Assembly (NCBI GenBank): GCA_947625495.1
Contig: CANQOQ010000009.1
Span: 1-64,000 of the forward strand
Reading direction: 5' to 3'
From: Candidatus Gastranaerophilales bacterium
Lineage (GTDB): Bacteria; Cyanobacteriota; Vampirovibrionia; Gastranaerophilales; Gastranaerophilaceae
Length of the DNA stretch: 64,000 nt
Positions 53,895 through 63,000 of this stretch are shown piece by piece. The notes beneath the pieces are model-generated. The model did no database searches. It was not told the origin of the DNA and saw only the letters and a list, made by a program, of their open reading frames with translations. Each line of letters opens with the position of its first letter. The first letter of the stretch is position 1. A program made the translations under genes and the position numbers.

Positions 53895-54647
53895 TTAAAT
53901 ATCTATTTTTTCCATCAGGTCATCAGATATATCAAAATTTGAATAAACATTTTGAACGTCATCATGTTCTTCAAGTTTTTCCATTAATCTCAAAATATTG
54001 GTTGCAATTTTTTCATCTGTAATTTCTATTGAGTTTTCAGCTATTCTTGTTAATTGAGCAGATTTGCCTTTGAATCCGTTTTTTTCTAAAGTTTCAACGC
54101 AGACTTGGAAATCTTCAGGTGTCGTTATAACTTTATATACATCGTCTTCATCAAGTACGTCTTGAGCGTTAGCTTCAATAGCTGCTTCAAATAATTTATC
54201 AAAATCCGTGGTTTCTTTATCAAATTCAATAGAACCGACTTGCTTAAACATCCAGCCTACGCAGCCTGTTTCACCTAAGTTGCCGCCGAATTTTGAGAAA
54301 AAGCTTCTTATATCGCCTGCCGTACGATTGCGGTTATCGGTCATTGCTTCAATAAATATTGCGCTGCCTCCTGCACCGTAGCCTTCATATGTCAATTCTT
54401 CCATATTATCGGCGCCGGATGAGCCCGCTCCTTTTTCTATAGCTCTTTTAATATTGTCATTAGGAAGTCCTGCGGCTTTTGCTCTATCTATTGCAGTTCT
54501 TAAACGGAAGTTACCCGATGGGTCTGCTCCTCCCATTTTTGCTGCTACTATTATTTCTCTTGAAAACTTTTGAAATGTTACCCCTCTTGCCGCATCTACT
54601 GCTGCTTTTTTATGTTTTATTGTTGACCACTTTGAGTGTCCCGACAT
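53895..54647 (-). CDS. YebC/PmpR/TACO1 family protein
   Basis: 250 residues, full length. Start MSGHSKWSTIKHKKAAVDAA, then GGADPSGNFRLRTAIDRAKA, LPNDNIKRAIEKGAG, YEGYGAGGSAIFIEAMTDNRNRT, and GCVGWMFKQ are textbook. Annotated as a transcriptional regulator; more recent work links such proteins to ribosome-based rescue of stalls. Single gene, divergent from the TPR gene 53 bases away. Confidence 0.95.
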   Translation of the reverse strand: MSGHSKWSTIKHKKAAVDAARGVTFQKFSREIIVAAKMGGADPSGNFRLRTAIDRAKAAGLPNDNIKRAIEKGAGSSGADNMEELTYEGYGAGGSAIFIEAMTDNRNRTAGDIRSFFSKFGGNLGETGCVGWMFKQVGSIEFDKETTDFDKLFEAAIEANAQDVLDEDDVYKVITTPEDFQVCVETLEKNGFKGKSAQLTRIAENSIEITDEKIATNILRLMEKLEEHDDVQNVYSNFDISDDLMEKIDI

Positions 54648-54700
54648 ATAATATTCCTTTCTTGTATTGTTATATTTTTCTTTTATTGTAATATAAAGTT

Positions 54701-55474
54701 ATGGAAAATGAAACTGATAATCAATTACAACTCGCTCTTGAATCTTTCAAGGCGGGTGAATACGAAAAATCTAAAGATGCTTTTCTTAAAGCATTGGAAT
54801 CTGACTCTAACAATCCTAATATACTTAATAATATCGGGCTTTGTTATTCAAAACTCTCCGAGGATGATTCTGCTTGTGAATATTTTTTAAGAGCTATATC
54901 AGTTAATCCTAAATCAGTTCAGACCTATATTAATCTTTCAGATGTCTACTACAGAAACAAAAATATAATTGACGGAATAAATCTGCTTGAAAATGCAGTA
55001 ACTATAATGCCTAATGAAATTGCTCTAAAACATTATCTGTCAAGATTCTATTTAGATGATTGCCGTTATGATTTAGCTATGGATCAATTATTTGAAATTT
55101 TGGATATTGATTCAGATAATCTTGATGCTTATTGGGACTTGGGAAATATACAATTTGAAATGGGAGATTATGACAGCGCTGTTAGTAATTATGAAACAGT
55201 GCTTGAAAAAATTTCTGATAATGCTGTTCTGTACTATCAAACCGCAATAGCTTATGAAGCAAATGATAATATTGATAAAGCTATTTCAAATCACTTAAAA
55301 GCGCTTTCTTGTAACGAAAATTTTCATCCTTCTTATAAAAAACTTGCTATTCTTTTTATGGCAAGAAATGATATGGAAGGAGCAAAAGAGTATTTTGAAG
55401 ATTATCTTAAATTTGATTTGCCGCCTGACGAAAAGAAAAATATTGAAGATATTTTAAAAAGAATAAACGCCTGA
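54701..55474 (+). CDS. tetratricopeptide-repeat protein
   Basis: 257 residues, almost entirely TPR units (about seven): e.g. ALESFKAGEYEKSKDAFLKA, LNNIGLCYSKLSEDDSACEY, AYWDLGNIQFEMGDYDSAVS, LYYQTAIAYEANDNIDKAI. No signal peptide. Cytoplasmic scaffold; partner unknown. No ribosome site is seen before the ATG. Followed by glutaredoxin and the hybrid-cluster-like gene in the same direction. Confidence 0.88.
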   Translation: MENETDNQLQLALESFKAGEYEKSKDAFLKALESDSNNPNILNNIGLCYSKLSEDDSACEYFLRAISVNPKSVQTYINLSDVYYRNKNIIDGINLLENAVTIMPNEIALKHYLSRFYLDDCRYDLAMDQLFEILDIDSDNLDAYWDLGNIQFEMGDYDSAVSNYETVLEKISDNAVLYYQTAIAYEANDNIDKAISNHLKALSCNENFHPSYKKLAILFMARNDMEGAKEYFEDYLKFDLPPDEKKNIEDILKRINA

Positions 55475-55547
55475 TTTATTCTCTTGTCTGATATCCTGAT
55501 AATACGTTTAATTCATAATCATCTTGTATTTTAAAAATGGTGATTAT

Positions 55548-55817
55548 ATGAAAGACGTTGTTATTTATACTGTAGATTATTGTCCTTACTGCAAAAAGGC
55601 TTTAATGCTATTAAATTCCAAAAATATTCCTTATAAAAATATTGATATTACCGAAAATGAAGAAGAGCACAGAAACAAACTCGGTGATTATTATGGTATA
55701 CAAGGTAAAGTTACCGTGCCGCAAATTATTATCGGAGGCAGAAGAATCGGCGGGTTTGATGTGCTTGAAAAACTCGATAATTCCGGTGAACTGGATGAAA
55801 TGCTTCAAGATTGGTAA
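55548..55817 (+). CDS. glutaredoxin (GrxC-type)
   Basis: 89-residue dithiol glutaredoxin with active site CPYC (IYTVDYCPYCKKALMLL), cis-Pro loop TVPQIIIGGRRIGGFD. The longer frame from TTG at 55524 is unlikely; the ATG at 55548 gives the normal family length. It lies six bases before the hybrid-cluster-like gene, so both are likely co-transcribed. Confidence 0.93.
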   Translation: MKDVVIYTVDYCPYCKKALMLLNSKNIPYKNIDITENEEEHRNKLGDYYGIQGKVTVPQIIIGGRRIGGFDVLEKLDNSGELDEMLQDW

Positions 55818-55823
55818 TTTGTT

Positions 55824-57422
55824 ATGAATAAATTCTTTAATTATTACAATTCTAATTGTCTCGGCCCAAATTCTCCCAATATTTTTTCTTATGACCCATA
55901 TATTGCTGCCGTTAAAGAAATGCTTTTATCTGAACTTCAACAGCTTGTTTATTATATTGAAAAACTTAAAGAACTTGATGTTGATATGGCTGAATATACC
56001 GATAAAGTTATTGATTTTATATCGCTTATTATTATAAATCTTGATTTTAATAAAGAAAGTTTTTTCATAATTATAGAAGACCTTTATAATAATAAAAAAA
56101 TACTTGAAAAAATGTATATTTCGGCATGTGAAAAAAATTCACTAAATCCTGTTTTGCTTAATGAAGATAATATTGATTATTCATCAAAAGAATCAGTCCT
56201 TAAAGTTTTAAATGAATATGAAAAAAGTGTACAGAATTCAAAAAATCAATTGGACAATGAGAAAAGAGCTTTATATGAAATCATTATCAGTTTGGTTCTT
56301 AATTCTTGTAATTGTTTAATACAATTAAAAAATTTTGGAGAAAATTTTGAAACAGCAAAAAATCAGGTTCTAAAATTACTCAATACGTCTAATATCCCTT
56401 CTTTGACCAGAGACGAATGGATAGAAAAGATAGAAGATTTCTCTCAGTGTAATTATAAAATAGTGAAATGTTTATATGACACAATTATAACAAAGTACGG
56501 ACCTGCTTTTGAAAAGAGTGTTGAAATCTCTGCCAAAAAAGGAAAAGCAATTCTTGTTTCAGGTAATAACTTTCTTGATTTAGAAAAAATATTATCTTCC
56601 GTAAAAGGCTTAAATATAAACGTATATACCCACCAAGATATGTTAAGTGCTCATCAATATAAAAGATTCTCTCAATATCCTAATTTGGCAGGTCATTATC
56701 AAAATAAATCAGGTAATTATACATTGGATTTTGCATCATTTCCGGGACCAATTTATGTCTCAGGCAGTTCTATTCCGAAAGTTGATGTTATTCGCGGGCA
56801 AATTTATACATCTGATAAATATCCCGCTTATGGTATAGGAAAGATTAATAATGAAGATTTTTCGACTATTATTAAATATGCTCTTGATTCTAAAGGCTTT
56901 GACTCAGATAATTTCGTTGATAAAGTTGATATCGGATACTCTCAAGAAGAAATAAATGACTATTTATCTGACATTTTTAATAAGTTTAATTTACAAAAAA
57001 TAAAACACATTTTTGTAATAGGTCTTATTGATAGATTTTCCCAAAAAAATAATTATGTTCATAATTTCATTGATTTATGTCCCGAAAATAGCTATATAAT
57101 ATCTTTTTGTTATGATTCTGACAGACAAAATTTCTGGCATGCTAATTCATATCTGGACTTTTCTGAACTTTATAAAATTATTGAGTTAATAAATGATAGA
57201 AAACCTGAAATATTAAATAATTTTAGTGTATTCATTTTGGATTGTAATACTTCAACAATTGCACATATATTTAATTTGTTATATCTAAAGGTTGATAAAA
57301 TATTTTTGGGAACCTGTTGTCCTAATATTATAAATCCTGTACTATCAGAAGGCTTAAATAAAATATTTAATATCAAAACTATAACAAAACCGTCGGATGA
57401 CATTAATTCTTGTATAAAATAA
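55824..57422 (+). CDS. degenerate hybrid-cluster protein (Hcp)-like protein without most cluster ligands
   Basis: 532 residues. The C-terminal two-thirds align along the Hcp (prismane) fold: GKAILVSGNNFLDLEKIL, NINVYTHQDMLSAHQYKRF, DFASFPGPIYVSG, KIKHIFVIGLIDRF. At nearly every Fe-S ligand the residue is changed: no N-terminal CxxC cluster, the SGH His is Asn, THGEM is THQDM, TSNC is SGSS, GGCDG is GLIDR; only the Cys in IISFC may remain. Hydroxylamine/NO reductase activity is therefore unlikely; a structural or regulatory role is inferred. Glutaredoxin precedes by six bases; a terminator follows. Confidence 0.7.
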   Translation: MNKFFNYYNSNCLGPNSPNIFSYDPYIAAVKEMLLSELQQLVYYIEKLKELDVDMAEYTDKVIDFISLIIINLDFNKESFFIIIEDLYNNKKILEKMYISACEKNSLNPVLLNEDNIDYSSKESVLKVLNEYEKSVQNSKNQLDNEKRALYEIIISLVLNSCNCLIQLKNFGENFETAKNQVLKLLNTSNIPSLTRDEWIEKIEDFSQCNYKIVKCLYDTIITKYGPAFEKSVEISAKKGKAILVSGNNFLDLEKILSSVKGLNINVYTHQDMLSAHQYKRFSQYPNLAGHYQNKSGNYTLDFASFPGPIYVSGSSIPKVDVIRGQIYTSDKYPAYGIGKINNEDFSTIIKYALDSKGFDSDNFVDKVDIGYSQEEINDYLSDIFNKFNLQKIKHIFVIGLIDRFSQKNNYVHNFIDLCPENSYIISFCYDSDRQNFWHANSYLDFSELYKIIELINDRKPEILNNFSVFILDCNTSTIAHIFNLLYLKVDKIFLGTCCPNIINPVLSEGLNKIFNIKTITKPSDDINSCIK

Positions 57423-57450
57423 AAGAGGAAGATTTAATTCTTCCTCTTTT
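57421..57450. terminator. bidirectional terminator
   Basis: AAAAGAGGAAGA, loop TTTAAT, TCTTCCTCTTTT, between the convergent Hcp-like gene and the gene at 57462. Confidence 0.92.
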
Positions 57451-57461
57451 TATATTTTATG

Positions 57462-58511
57462 TTATATTGATTGACTTCCGGTCTCAGCACCTATGATAGT
57501 TTCTATTATTGCAAGTAAATTATCATAACCGTATTTTTCAACAAGCTCCGGTTTAATCTCCATTATTTTGTTTATAGTATTAACGGGATTTTTGTCAATA
57601 ATTCCATCTTCTTTCATTAAATCAACAATAGATGCAAATTCAGTTTTATAATTTTCGGATATAACACCCAGTTTGGCTCTAATAGGCGCACTCTTTTTTC
57701 CGTCTAATTTAGCCATATCATTTAAATCTTTCAGCTCGCTTTTTAATTTAGAAAACTTACTCGGTTCATTTTCTACAGATGTTTCAAGTGTTTCCGGTTT
57801 GTTAGTCGGATTATCAGCTGTAACTTTATCTTTTTTCAACGGATTTATTGATTGTAATGTTTCACCTATATTACTTCCTCTGTTTTTTGTAGAAGACCAC
57901 ATATCTTGTAATAAGGCTTTACCTTTAAGTAAAATACCGGCATTTGGATTCTGTTCTTTTAACGCTGCGGTTGCACCTACAGTAGTTGTATTCATAACCG
58001 CATTATAACTTGCTTTAGCTCCGGCAATCGATAATCCTGTTGTTAATGCTCCGCCTCCGACATTTTGCCAAGCTAATTTTGCTTCAGCATCATTGTCTGC
58101 CGTTAATGCATTGTATACACCCTTTCCAACTTGTACGGCTCCTGCCACAGCTCCAATTCCGCAAGCTGCCAGAGCAATACCGGGGAAAGCAAAACACAAT
58201 GCGGCTGTACCTACTGATAATAATGTTTTACCCAGAGAAAATTTCCCTTCTCCATCTGTAAAACATCCTTTTACCATATTTACGGCAGTTTTTCCGACAC
58301 CTTTAATTGTATTCCATATTGCACTTCCTAATCCGATTTTTCCGTCGTCTTTTCCATCCGTGCATTTCTCACCTGATTGTGATACAAAAGTATCTGATTC
58401 TGTTTCGGGAATTGATATATTATTTGTATTATTTGTTTGCACTGTACTATTTACAGTGTTTTGATTTGTAATCGGCTGCCATTTTGTATAATCAATATTC
58501 CCTACAGTCAT
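57462..58511 (-). CDS. glycine/alanine-rich membrane-associated protein of unknown function
   Basis: 349 residues. Thr/Asn-rich N-terminus, then a Gly/Ala-rich hydrophobic part (about 90-165: TLLSVGTAALCFAFPGIALA, ACGIGAVAGAVQVGKGVYNA) with glycine-zipper spacing, followed by a charged helical C-terminus (about 235-340). There is no cleavable signal peptide. GGAGT lies six bases before the ATG. I believe similar proteins occur in Gastranaerophilales, but could not check. Function unknown. Confidence 0.65.
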   Translation of the reverse strand: MTVGNIDYTKWQPITNQNTVNSTVQTNNTNNISIPETESDTFVSQSGEKCTDGKDDGKIGLGSAIWNTIKGVGKTAVNMVKGCFTDGEGKFSLGKTLLSVGTAALCFAFPGIALAACGIGAVAGAVQVGKGVYNALTADNDAEAKLAWQNVGGGALTTGLSIAGAKASYNAVMNTTTVGATAALKEQNPNAGILLKGKALLQDMWSSTKNRGSNIGETLQSINPLKKDKVTADNPTNKPETLETSVENEPSKFSKLKSELKDLNDMAKLDGKKSAPIRAKLGVISENYKTEFASIVDLMKEDGIIDKNPVNTINKIMEIKPELVEKYGYDNLLAIIETIIGAETGSQSI

Positions 58512-58610
58512 ATTAATACTCCAATTTAAAATTCCTCATATTTTATTTAAGTTTTTTTTTTCTTTTTAATTTACATTCCTATTTTAAATATTAAGTAATA
58601 TTACAAAATA

Positions 58611-58643
58611 AAAAGGAGTATTTATTAAAAATACTCCTTTTTT
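58611..58643 (-). terminator. strong terminator at the end of the fatty-acid operon
   Basis: 13-bp stem AAAAGGAGTATTT / AAATACTCCTTTT with loop ATTAA and T-rich flanks on both sides, just after the fabF stop. Confidence 0.92.
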
Positions 58644-58661
58644 ATATAAATAAACTATAAA

Positions 58662-59921
58662 TTAATTATATTTTTTATAAATTAAAACTGCATTATGACC
58701 GCCAAAACCGAATGAATTTGTTAATGCGATATCTACATTGGTATGTTCGGCTTTATTTGCAACATAATTCAAATTAGCAACCTCTTCATCTAAATTATCA
58801 AGATTAATTGTCGGAGGAACCATACTGCTTTTTATGGCATTAATACAAATAACTGATTCTACGGCTCCTGAAGCACCTAACATGTGACCTGTTTCGGATT
58901 TTGTAGAACTTATTTTTAAGTTCGGATTTTGTGTTTTGTCTCCGAAAACTTTAGAAATAGCCATAGATTCAGCTATATCACCAAGATGAGTAGAAGTGCC
59001 GTGAGTATTAATATACTGAACATCACAAGGTTTAATACCTGCATCATTTAGAGCAAATTCCATAGCTTTCGCAGCGCTGGAGCCGTCAGGACAAGGTGCC
59101 ACAACATCATGAGCATCACCTGTTTGACCGTATCCTATAATTTCAGCATAAATTTTAGCTCCGCGTTTTTTAGCGTGTTCAAGTTCTTCCAGAATTAATA
59201 TTCCTGCACCTTCCGCCATGACAAATCCGTCACGGTCTTTATCGTATGGTCTTGAGGCTTTAGCCGGTTCATCATTACGTTTAGAAAGAGTTTTTGCTGC
59301 TGTGAATGCGCCTAATCCTATCATACAAATAACGGCTTCACTGCCTCCTGCTATTATGGCATCCGCTTCGCCATATTGTATTGTCCTAAATGCGTCGCCT
59401 ATACAGTGTGCGGATGTGGCACATGCTGATACTACAGCTTTATTTACCCCTTTTGCTCCAAATTCTATGGAAATTTTACCTGCTCCCATATCGCATATAA
59501 GCATTGGAATTGTAAATGGAGAACATTTAGTAGGACCTTTATTAATCATATCAGCGTAGCTCTTTTCAATTGTATGAAATCCGCCTGCTGCACTTCCTAC
59601 AATTACTCCAAATCTATAAGGGTCTATATCCGATTCCAATATCTTTGAATCCTTAACAGCTTCTCTTGCTGCCGTAATTGCATATTGTAAATATTTATCA
59701 AGTCTTCTGGCTTCTTTCGGTTCAAAATAGTCAATAGGATTAAAAACAGATTCTTTAATTTCACCGCCGATTAAAACAGTGTGTCCGCTCATATCTTCCA
59801 TATTCTCAATTTTAGAAACAGCACTTCTGCCGTTTACTACCCCATCCCATAACTTATCAGAGCCGACTCCGTACGGGGATACTACCCCCATGCCTGTAAC
59901 TACTACACGTCTTTTTGTCAT
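58662..59921 (-). CDS. fabF: 3-oxoacyl-ACP synthase II
   Basis: Condenses acyl-ACP with malonyl-ACP in fatty-acid elongation. 419 residues from the ATG at 59921; an in-frame GTG at 59930 is part of the AGGTG ribosome site. Catalytic triad: Cys in VSACATSAHCIGDAF, His in INTHGTSTHLGD, His in KSETGHMLGASGAVE. Also VVVTGMGVVSPYG at the start and FGFGGHNAVLIYK at the end. Last gene of the plsX-fabH-fabD-fabG-acpP-fabF operon. Confidence 0.97.
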   Translation of the reverse strand: MTKRRVVVTGMGVVSPYGVGSDKLWDGVVNGRSAVSKIENMEDMSGHTVLIGGEIKESVFNPIDYFEPKEARRLDKYLQYAITAAREAVKDSKILESDIDPYRFGVIVGSAAGGFHTIEKSYADMINKGPTKCSPFTIPMLICDMGAGKISIEFGAKGVNKAVVSACATSAHCIGDAFRTIQYGEADAIIAGGSEAVICMIGLGAFTAAKTLSKRNDEPAKASRPYDKDRDGFVMAEGAGILILEELEHAKKRGAKIYAEIIGYGQTGDAHDVVAPCPDGSSAAKAMEFALNDAGIKPCDVQYINTHGTSTHLGDIAESMAISKVFGDKTQNPNLKISSTKSETGHMLGASGAVESVICINAIKSSMVPPTINLDNLDEEVANLNYVANKAEHTNVDIALTNSFGFGGHNAVLIYKKYN

Positions 59922-59944
59922 ATTTTTCACCTATTTACCTTATT

Positions 59945-59984
59945 AAAAATAATGAGGAGAACTATTTTACAAGCACCCCTCATT
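59945..59984 (-). terminator. possible attenuating hairpin between acpP and fabF
   Basis: AATGAGG and CCTCATT (59951-59957 with 59978-59984), 20-base loop, followed on the minus strand by ATTTTTAATA. A leaky terminator or processing hairpin here would give more acpP than fabF mRNA. Confidence 0.45.
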
Positions 59985-60007
59985 AAATTAAATTTATCGT
60001 TGTGCAA

Positions 60008-60241
60008 TTATGAATTTGCTTCTATATAATTAACAGCATCTTGAACAGTTGCGATTTTTTCTGCTTCTTCATCAGGAATTTCGCAGCCAAATTCTTCTTC
60101 AAAAGCCATAACTAATTCAACTGTATCCAAAGAATCAGCACCTAAATCTGCTGTAAAGCTTGCTTCAGGAGTAACAATGTTTTCATCAACACTTAATTGT
60201 TCAACTACAACTTTTTTTACTCTCTCAAGAACGTCACTCAT
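60008..60241 (-). CDS. acpP: acyl carrier protein
   Basis: 77-residue carrier of the growing acyl chain. Phosphopantetheine Ser in [20 protein letters not shown]; start [16 protein letters not shown]; acidic helices II-III as usual. TGAGGT ribosome site. Inside the fab operon, between fabG and fabF. Confidence 0.97.
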   Translation of the reverse strand: MSDVLERVKKVVVEQLSVDENIVTPEASFTADLGADSLDTVELVMAFEEEFGCEIPDEEAEKIATVQDAVNYIEANS

Positions 60242-60323
60242 TTTTTCTACCTCATTTTTAACTAATACTTATTTTATTATGAAATTATTATACTATTTAC
60301 ATAGAAATTTGCAAATTTGTAAA

Positions 60324-61052
60324 CTAAATAACAAGTCCGCCGTCTACACCTATAACTTGTCCTGTAATATATGGTGCATCTTCAGCCAGAAATTTTACGG
60401 TTTTTGCTATATCCTCGGGTAGTCCGAGTCTTTTTAAAGGAATATGCTCCGTTATTTTTTCTGTATCTAAATCTTTTGTCATATCCGTTTGTATGAAGCC
60501 CGGGGCTATTGCGTTAACTCTTATATTCCTTGACCCGAGTTCCTTTGCTAAAGATTTGGTAAATCCGATTAATCCTGCTTTTGCGGCAGAATAGTTTGCC
60601 TGTCCGGCGTTGCCCATTATACCTACGATACTTGACATGTTTACTATACAGCCGTATCTTTGTTTTATCATTGTTCTTATTACCGGATTTGTCATATAAA
60701 AAGCGCTATTTAAATTCGTATTTATAACGGCTTCCCAATTTTCGGATGACATCCTCATAAATAAACCGTCTCTTGTAATACCTGCATTATTTACGAGTAC
60801 ATCAATTTTTCCGAAGTCTTTTAAGACTTCTTCCGCAGCTTTTTCGCAAGCTTCTTTATCCGCAACGTTAAATTTATATGATTTGGCATTTACACCAAGG
60901 GCTTTCAAATCTTCAACTGTTTTATTAGCAGCTTCTTCATTCCCTGCATAACTTACGGCAATATTATAACCTGATTTTGCAAGTTCAATAGCGCATGCTC
61001 TTCCGATTCCTCTTGAACCGCCCGTTACTAAAGCTACTTTGTTATCAGCCAT
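60324..61052 (-). CDS. fabG: 3-oxoacyl-ACP reductase
   Basis: NADPH-dependent SDR that reduces 3-oxoacyl-ACP. 242 residues. Cofactor motif VTGGSRGIGRACAIEL, NNAGITRDGLFMRM, catalytic Ser in NMSSIVGIMGNAGQ, YSAAKAG (YxxxK), and IAPGFIQTDMTKDL. AAGGAG precedes the ATG, two bases after the fabD stop. Confidence 0.97.
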   Translation of the reverse strand: MADNKVALVTGGSRGIGRACAIELAKSGYNIAVSYAGNEEAANKTVEDLKALGVNAKSYKFNVADKEACEKAAEEVLKDFGKIDVLVNNAGITRDGLFMRMSSENWEAVINTNLNSAFYMTNPVIRTMIKQRYGCIVNMSSIVGIMGNAGQANYSAAKAGLIGFTKSLAKELGSRNIRVNAIAPGFIQTDMTKDLDTEKITEHIPLKRLGLPEDIAKTVKFLAEDAPYITGQVIGVDGGLVI

Positions 61053-61054
61053 AT

Positions 61055-62002
61055 TTATAACTCCTTTATTAGTTCTTTCTCCGTACCTGAAATTGCGGCA
61101 ATTAATGACTCACAATCATTTATATTTATAGTTGATATTTCTGCATTGATTTTTTTATTTAGTCCCGCAAGAACTTTTCCGGGACCGATTTCTATAAAAT
61201 CAGTTATTCCGCTTTGGATAATATTATTAATTGTTTGTGTCCAACGTACAGAAGAACATATTTGCAGAGGAAGTTTATTTCTCAATTCTTCGCCGTTTAT
61301 AGTTAATTCTGCGTCTACATTTGTATAAACAGGAATCTTTGCATTGTTAAATGTAAATTCTTTTACAAAATCAATAAAACTGTCACTTGCTGATTTCATT
61401 AAAGGAGAGTGAAAAGCACCTGATACCGATAAAGGAATTACTTTTCTTGCTCCTGCTTCTTTAAACTTATCAATGCTGTTTGTTATTTCATTTTTATCAC
61501 CTGTTATAACAACCTGTCCCGGTGAATTGAAATTTGCTACAAAAACATTATTTAATTTTTTTGTAATGTTAATAACTGTATCATTATCCAGACCTAACAC
61601 AGCAGCCATAGTACCGGAAGTTTTATTTGCAGCTTCGTCCATTAAGCAGGCACGTTTTTGTATCAGTTTCAAGACTGTTTTTAAATCAACAACACCTGCC
61701 GTATATAAAGCTGCATACTCACCAAGACTATGACCTGCAGCACATGCGGGAGTAATATTACCTTTTTCTTTTAATGCTTCCAGTGCAGCCAGTGAAACGG
61801 TTAAAATACAAGGCTGCGAGTTAATTGTCTGCATTAATTCTTCTTCACTGCCGTTAAAACATAAGTCGGATATACCGTAACCTAATACTTCATCCGCAGT
61901 TTTAAAAACATTTCTTGCGGCTTGAGAGTTGTCATATAAATCTTTTCCCATTCCTGCCTTTTGGGCGCCTTGACCGGGGAATATAAAAGCGTATTTTGTC
62001 AT
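61055..62002 (-). CDS. fabD: malonyl-CoA:ACP transacylase
   Basis: Loads malonyl groups on ACP. 315 residues from the ATG at 62002, where YAFIFPGQGAQKAGMGKDLY begins; the open frame runs further upstream but overlaps fabH and has no ribosome site there, while AAGGA lies before this ATG. Catalytic Ser in AGHSLGEYAAL, His in SGAFHSPLM. Start overlaps the fabH stop by one base (TAATG). Confidence 0.96.
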   Translation of the reverse strand: MTKYAFIFPGQGAQKAGMGKDLYDNSQAARNVFKTADEVLGYGISDLCFNGSEEELMQTINSQPCILTVSLAALEALKEKGNITPACAAGHSLGEYAALYTAGVVDLKTVLKLIQKRACLMDEAANKTSGTMAAVLGLDNDTVINITKKLNNVFVANFNSPGQVVITGDKNEITNSIDKFKEAGARKVIPLSVSGAFHSPLMKSASDSFIDFVKEFTFNNAKIPVYTNVDAELTINGEELRNKLPLQICSSVRWTQTINNIIQSGITDFIEIGPGKVLAGLNKKINAEISTININDCESLIAAISGTEKELIKEL

Positions 62003-63000
62003 TATGCAATTCCTTCTCTTAATCTTACAACTGTAGTTCCTACGGTCATACCTGCACCAAAACCGGTAAGAATAGCTGAACATGGCAATTTTATTTTGCC
62101 CGATTCTATTGCTTCAACTAATGCTATTGGAATAGATGCTGCTGAAGTGTTTGCATATTCCTGAATATTCGATATCACGTGGTCAGGATTAAATTCCAAA
62201 CGTTTTTCTAATGCTTCAATAATTCTCATATTTGCCTGATGAGGAACAAGATAATCTATTTCATTCATTTTAAGTCCTGATTTTGCTACACATTCTTCAA
62301 TATAATTGGGAAGATTTGTAACTACATATTTATAGACTTCTTTTCCGTCCATTTTTACATACATTTTTTCTTCATCATTAGGTTCAACAAGCGGACAATT
62401 TTTTCCCGTAATAGGCATTTTAATAAAGTTTCCGTATTGACCTTCGGCTTTTAAGTCTATTGATAAAATATCATCCTGATTATCATCAGAAACAGTAAGA
62501 ACCATTGCACCTGAGCCGTCGCCAAAAAGAACACATGTTGTTCTGTCCGTCCAATCAAGGCACCTTGATACCGCATCAGTTGCAACTACCAAAACAGTTT
62601 TTGCCGATTCGGATTTAATAAATGCCCTTGCAATACCCATTGAGTATATTAAACCTGAACAAGCTGCAGTTATATCAAAGCAGGCTGCATTTTTAGCTCC
62701 GATAGCTGCCTGTATTTCACAAGCAGTCGATGGATATGCATGTGCCTCCACACTTGCTGCCGCAATTATTAAATCTATGTCTTCAATATTTATTTTTGCC
62801 TTTTCTATAGCTCTTTGGGCAGATTTTATACCCATATCAACAGTAGATTCATTTCCTGATAGAACATGTCTTCTTTCAATACCTGTTCTGGTTCTTATCC
62901 ATTCATCCGAAGTATCTATTATTTTTGTTAAATCATCATTGGTAATAACCGTTTCAGGTACGTAAAAACCTATACCTGCTATTTTTACCGGAATAGTCAT
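62002..63000 (-). CDS. fabH: 3-oxoacyl-ACP synthase III
   Basis: Starts fatty-acid synthesis by condensing acetyl-CoA (or another primer) with malonyl-ACP. 332 residues. GIGFYVPETVITNDDL, RTGIERRHVL, catalytic Cys in DITAACSGLIYSM, His in VPHQANMRIIEAL, Asn in NTSAASIPIAL. GGGGAG before the ATG, which overlaps the plsX stop by one base. Confidence 0.97.
   Translation of the reverse strand: MTIPVKIAGIGFYVPETVITNDDLTKIIDTSDEWIRTRTGIERRHVLSGNESTVDMGIKSAQRAIEKAKINIEDIDLIIAAASVEAHAYPSTACEIQAAIGAKNAACFDITAACSGLIYSMGIARAFIKSESAKTVLVVATDAVSRCLDWTDRTTCVLFGDGSGAMVLTVSDDNQDDILSIDLKAEGQYGNFIKMPITGKNCPLVEPNDEEKMYVKMDGKEVYKYVVTNLPNYIEECVAKSGLKMNEIDYLVPHQANMRIIEALEKRLEFNPDHVISNIQEYANTSAASIPIALVEAIESGKIKLPCSAILTGFGAGMTVGTTVVRLREGIA

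Noticed and set aside
55824-57422. Functional hydroxylamine reductase
   Set aside because: Most Fe-S ligands are replaced, so the enzymatic label is not supported.
62003-62083. N-terminal extension of FabD
   Set aside because: It overlaps fabH, has no ribosome site, and the conserved protein starts at the ATG at 62002.
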